Shown here: positions 59,825-64,000 of the stretch, in pieces
Numbering within the stretch: the stretch's first letter is position 1
Layout of the letters: every line of letters begins with the position of its first letter
Origin: Euphorbia lathyris
Lineage: Eukaryota > Streptophyta > Magnoliopsida > Malpighiales > Euphorbiaceae
Length of the DNA stretch: 64,000 nucleotides
Assembly: GCF_963576675.1 (NCBI RefSeq)
Contig: NC_088917.1
Span: 29,666,501 to 29,730,500 of the forward strand
Reading direction: 5' to 3'
Notes under the pieces: generated by a model
The model's input: the letters and a program-made list of their open reading frames with translations, nothing else
Told to the model about the DNA's origin: nothing
Database searches by the model: none
Program-made: the position numbers and the translations under genes

Positions 59825-62800
59825 CTATTCCTTCTGGAAAAATGAAAGCACCAGATCTGTATGTACAGAGAACATCTGTGTGTCTACAAAGAGCTGCTTC
59901 CAACAAATTTAAACCAAAACTATTGTCAGCATGCTTTCTACTAATACCAATAAAATGCCATCAAACATGATGAAAATCTGTGCTTGCAGTTTCAAAATAA
60001 AGAATGCTAACAGCGGATAAATGAAGAATGCTATCATGAACTTATGAAGAATATCAAAGGGACATACCTTCATGAATGGTCGATCACGATGGGGAAAGGA
60101 GTCTATAAAACTCTCCTTTAAGAGCAATGAAACCTACAAGTAGCAGGGGAGTAGAGATCAGATTACATCATTTTATGATGATTGATTATGTTAATTCTGA
60201 AATCAGCATGATGCAACTATTATGCAAGGTGGAACCCTACTGTCCCATTTTTTGCAGTATTTCCCAATCTAGCCTAGTGCTGTTAATGTGTTTTCACTTG
60301 ACACATGATTAAGGGATCTCTGTCCTCAGCAGTCAGCACCAGACAGTATTGATATAATTTTATGTTTGAGGGATCATTAAACATGTTGAAGGATACCTAT
60401 AACCTCCCTCTTACAATATAAAAATCAAGGCGCACTTTAATCTGCTAAATATTCCACCTATGTCTTGTATCTTTTCTGGTTAAGCATAAGTGGTATGTTT
60501 CCAATCCTTAATATAACTTCTGCTGCTGCACATTTCTACTTTGGTAACTGATCTATTAAAATTTTGAAACCTACTTTTACAGGAAAAACAAAAAATAATG
60601 GGACCTTTTCTGGTGGAAAAAAGATGTACTAATTTATCTCCTCTTCCTCAATGCTAATATTTGCCCATGATAACTAGCTTAAGCAAATGCGAGATCACAG
60701 ATTTTCCAAGCGTGAATGAAAACTGGAACACACAAAAAAAAAGTCATCATTGTGGAGAACACAAACCTTATCGTTGTTTGATTGTACATTTGTAATTGTG
60801 TGTGAGCGCAAGTTTGAGCAAAGTGAATCCAAGTACGATCTTAACACTGATAGAAAACCCTTGGCAGCCTCAATCTGTACAAATAAATACGCACATGACA
60901 TGATAAGTAACAGACCATCAGAAACACCAGCTCCATTCGACATAATCGGGAAGGTGGACTTCTTATGAAGAAACAGACTAGAGCAGAATAGCGTACCTGT
61001 ACATCTGTGCACTCATAAACTGGCCTTTTCCTTGCCAAATAACTTTCTCCCACAAGTTTTGCATGGTGAGAACTCAAGGAAGAAAATAACTCCCTCTGTT
61101 TTGGCAGTTGTGGTATTGTTGATGACTTTACCTGTCACATAAATAGGAACAATAATCAGAGAGCGCACAGGCCATTGGTCCTAAGCAAGCACACACAACT
61201 GTTCTGAGACTTGCAACTAAAAAGTACTAGACAAGTAGAAGGTGGACAAGCAACGTAAGAAAAACAACAAGGGTTTAACACAGCTCAAAGCCAACAAATC
61301 CATACAACATGATTAGCGGGTGCATTCAATCAGTATATTGTAGATTGTTTCTCAACAAAACCACCAAGGGGAACTCAGCGTCCAACATATTTCCATAAAA
61401 CCTATTAACCCTCCACCAACAGACCAACATTCAGATATCCTATACTATGAGACTTGTTGCAGACCAGTCTTCAATTTTATTAAAAACTAAAATAAATTCA
61501 TGGTTATATTACAAGCACTACAAGGTCTCAAGCTACATTATCAAAAGAATTGTGGAGGAAAATGAACTACATATGTACCTAGAAGTTCTGATGGGTTAAA
61601 CTAGGTTACAATTACGGTAGACTTCATACAACTTTAAGTAGAGTTGCATGTGTTTATATAGCCAGAAGGATTTTCAAACACAATCATCACCAGTGTCAAA
61701 ACAGTAATAAAAATGCCTGCTAAGAAAGCTAGAGAAATTTGGAGAAAAAGGTGGGAGAGGAAGTAATGGCTAAGTAGTAATCTGACTACGTTGCATAGAA
61801 ACTGAAGCGCTTCAAGTTTAGGAAACCAGAAGTCCCAAAACTTGTACGAAACGTTTCGGACTGTGTTTGCGTAATTTAAAAAAACTGGAAACTCGTTTTT
61901 TAAAATTTGGAAGCTCGTTTCCAAGGATATAATGTGTTTTGAGAAGTGGATCAATAGATATACCATTATATTTTTATTATTTACTTGTTTTACCCACGTT
62001 TCTGTTTCCTACATTTTTTAGAAGTATTGTTTCCCAGTTCCCATTTCAGTTTCAGTCTCCGTATATGTAACATAGATTATTGCATTCGGAGACAAATACC
62101 TCAAAGTAAGAAAAAGAAGTTTCAGAATATAAATTGCTAAAATATGCAAATGCAGACCTGGTTCTTGTTAACGTCAACAAGAATGGTATTCGCTAGCTTT
62201 GACTGCACTTCACTTGTTTTGTTCTTTACACCAACCTACACAATAATATAACAATCGCAGCCAAGTTAACCCAGTCACTATCAAAACAACAAAAGGTAGT
62301 AACAACTATGAAAATCTATTGCCTCATCATGACAATTAAATATCAAAGTCCAAATATGAAGCCTATTGTACTTTATAGAAAATTTAGCTTGACAAAAAAA
62401 AAAGGCTGTATTTGGAATTGATTCAGCCAACAAAAAGAAAATGCTGAATCCAAACACACTAGTGAAATACATTTTACATAACCATTTCAAGCAAGCAGAA
62501 TGTGAGCAGACAAGGATAGTGAAAATTTAGGAGGCTCACGACCAATACTTACAATGTAAGGAACTGGTGCATCCAAAAAGTCCAACATTTCATCTGGTAA
62601 AATCTGGAAATTATACAGACAATTAAAAGTGTGATAAAGCTTGTGCCACATGATCATCACTCAGCCAAACTGGCAAGGCACCTGAATCACATACCGGCAT
62701 TAATAGGCTTTGCCATTGATAGGGACGGATCAGAGGGATCATTGATAATACCGATGCAGATAATATTCCCTGCATAACGAAGTGTATAAATTTTATTAAT

Positions 62801-63238
62801 GTAAAGAGACAGAAATTATGTTTCTGCCATCATTAATCAAACCAGGAAAAATGATTTATGTTAATTTAAGGAACCACATGTAACTAGGTAAGCTCTGAAG
62901 TTAAACTATCACCCCGAGCTCTAACCTAGCTACCTTTAAAAATGCAATACAACCATTCTCACTCAGCAGCATTTAACAATAGATTGACGACTCAAAACTC
63001 TAATTGTTTAATCACAATTAGGTGCAGGGAGCAACCATGAAGAGATAACTACACAACATTTTGAAATTGGGATCAAACTAGTTCAGCACATTCATCTCAT
63101 TTTGTCAGGTAACATGTAAATAATAAGAGGATCAGAGTCAGTTTTTCAAGTTTGACACATGCCAGTAATACTTACCAAATTAGAGCAAACAAACACAATC
63201 GGCTTCTCCAGCAGTGCTCCAGCAACCAAAGTTAATAT
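59825..63238 (-). CDS. DENN-domain protein, 3' part (8 exons, 5' end outside window)
   Basis: DENN proteins usually act as exchange factors for Rab GTPases in membrane traffic. Exons on minus: 63238-63176, 62769-62695, 62603-62553, 62235-62158, 61131-60997, 60874-60767, 60133-60068, 59893-59825 (stop). Every junction is GT-AG and in frame, giving 214 codons plus stop. The central DENN core is clear: LEKPIVFVCSNLGILSASVL, then LIRPYQWQSLLMP, ILPDEMLDFLDAPVPYI and VGVKNKT. The dDENN-like end contains FPHRDRPFMK and TQMFSVHTDLVLSFFQKE before the stop. The protein ends directly after the DENN module, unlike SCD1, which continues into WD40 repeats. I found no further exon between 63239 and 64000. 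Confidence 0.9.
61798..62075. repeat. GAAAC-rich dispersed repeat in a DENN intron
   Basis: Reverse-complement homologue of 30844-31336. Both carry GGAAACTGAAAC or GGAGACTGAAAC, then AGGAAACGGAAACGTGGG-type sequence and an AAATATA tract in the same order. Confidence 0.6.
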
Positions 63239-63468
63239 CTGCATGCAAGAAGAGTTACTACTCAAACTAAGAAACCAACCATGCTAAATACAAGTGTACG
63301 ACGCCATATGAAGTAAGAAACATTCATATCTCAAATAACCAACACAAAACAGGACATTCATGGGACTGCAAAAATAATTAATGCAAAATATACAGAAGGA
63401 AAAAAAAAATCCTGAACTATGATTTTAGAAAGTACTTAATTTGAACCAAACATGAAGTTGAGAGAGTA

Positions 63469-63830
63469 ATCTGCTATTTCTGGCAGGAGAGCATCGAAAT
63501 CATATCTACACTTGGGACAGTAGATAATGACAGCATTCGCAAAATGGAGAGAGAGGGCAATCTGCTATTTCTGACAGTAGAGCATCATTCTTAGTCATAT
63601 CTACACTTGGTACAGTAGATAATTGACAGCATTCGCAAAACGGAGAGAGAGAGAGAGAGAGACTATCTGCTATTTCTGACAGGAGAGCATCAAACTCATA
63701 TCTACACTTAGGACAGTAGATTATTGACAGCATTCACAGAACACAGGGAGAGACAGAATGGCAGCATTCGAAAAATGGAGAGAGAGAGAAAGAATGGCAG
63801 CATTCGAAAAATGGAGAGAGAGAGAAAGAG
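63469..63830. repeat. Compound tandem repeat (~91-105 bp units plus GA tracts)
   Basis: Three units start ATCTGCTATTTCTG at 63469, 63560 and 63665. Each contains AGAGCATC, CATATCTACACTT, GACAGCATTC and a GAGAGA run. Two shorter units (AATGGCAGCATTCGAAAAAT) follow at about 63757-63826. It lies upstream of the visible DENN exons, probably in an intron. Confidence 0.85.
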
Positions 63831-64000
63831 CTGATCAGATAAGCTTGAAATGAAGACACAAGTGTGCTAGATATATGTTCCACCTCAGGACAGTAATAGT
63901 TTTCATATGTCAAGAACCATACGTGGCAAAACAAACTTATATAAACAATTATTTCCAGATAAAACACAATCTCAAGACTTCAACATGCACATACATTCTC

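Noticed and set aside
63500..63830. CRISPR-like array
   Set aside because: Units are unequal and repeat and spacer are not distinct. The sequence is plant nuclear and fits ordinary tandem duplication.

Overview
This is plant nuclear DNA, most likely from a eudicot. The genes have many short GT-AG introns, a GROWTH-REGULATING FACTOR gene carries a miR396 site, and the repeats are plant types (Tat-lineage Ty3/gypsy, TRIM, Au-type SINE, L1-like LINEs). I did not identify the species. Three cellular genes are readable: (1) CTR9, the PAF1-complex TPR subunit (VIP6/ELF8 in Arabidopsis), complete on + as 24 exons at 29802-43522, about 1089 codons; (2) a GRF transcription factor with QLQ and WRC domains, on - at 46966-45558, 4 exons, about 386 aa, tail-to-tail with CTR9; (3) the 3' part of a DENN-domain gene on -, 8 exons at 63238-59825, whose 5' part lies beyond the right edge.

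The left 28 kb is a nested transposon mosaic whose insertion order can be read from target-site duplications (TSDs). A decayed Ty3/gypsy pol (5862-7342, 9051-9240, 20803-20966) was split by a 1.7-kb solo LTR (7343-9045, TSD GTTAC) and by a 1.83-kb solo LTR (9246-20797, TSD TTTTT). The second solo LTR was itself split by a 9.7-kb Tat-lineage Ty3/gypsy element (10652-20370, TSD GGTTT). A sister copy of the 1.8-kb solo LTR lies at 3946-5810 (TSD AATAC). The Tat element has gag-pol with two RNase H domains and, on the opposite strand before its 3' LTR, an intron-containing extra gene (19698-17365). To its right are an L1-like 3' fragment (21230-22250), a block of GAATTT-type palindromes (22749-23162), and a minus-strand L1-like LINE (27521-23455) cut by a third solo LTR (24106-25951).

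From 29.8 to 43.5 kb, CTR9 carries at least six non-coding insertions in its introns: a GAAAC-rich repeat, two small elements with 8-9 bp duplications, a TRIM (TSD GACCT), an Au-type SINE (12-bp TSD) and a terminal-inverted-repeat MITE. None alters the exons. The GAAAC-rich repeat recurs in a DENN intron.

From 47 to 58.2 kb the sequence is again mobile debris: a MITE, a rearranged Tat remnant that keeps the same antisense extra-gene arrangement, a minus-strand Copia element broken by a second copy of the L1-like family, a decayed chromovirus, and an RTE-type LINE tail. The best candidates for something little described are the spliced antisense gene in the Tat elements and the two-tier inverted-repeat elements at 708-1313 and 28233-28906.
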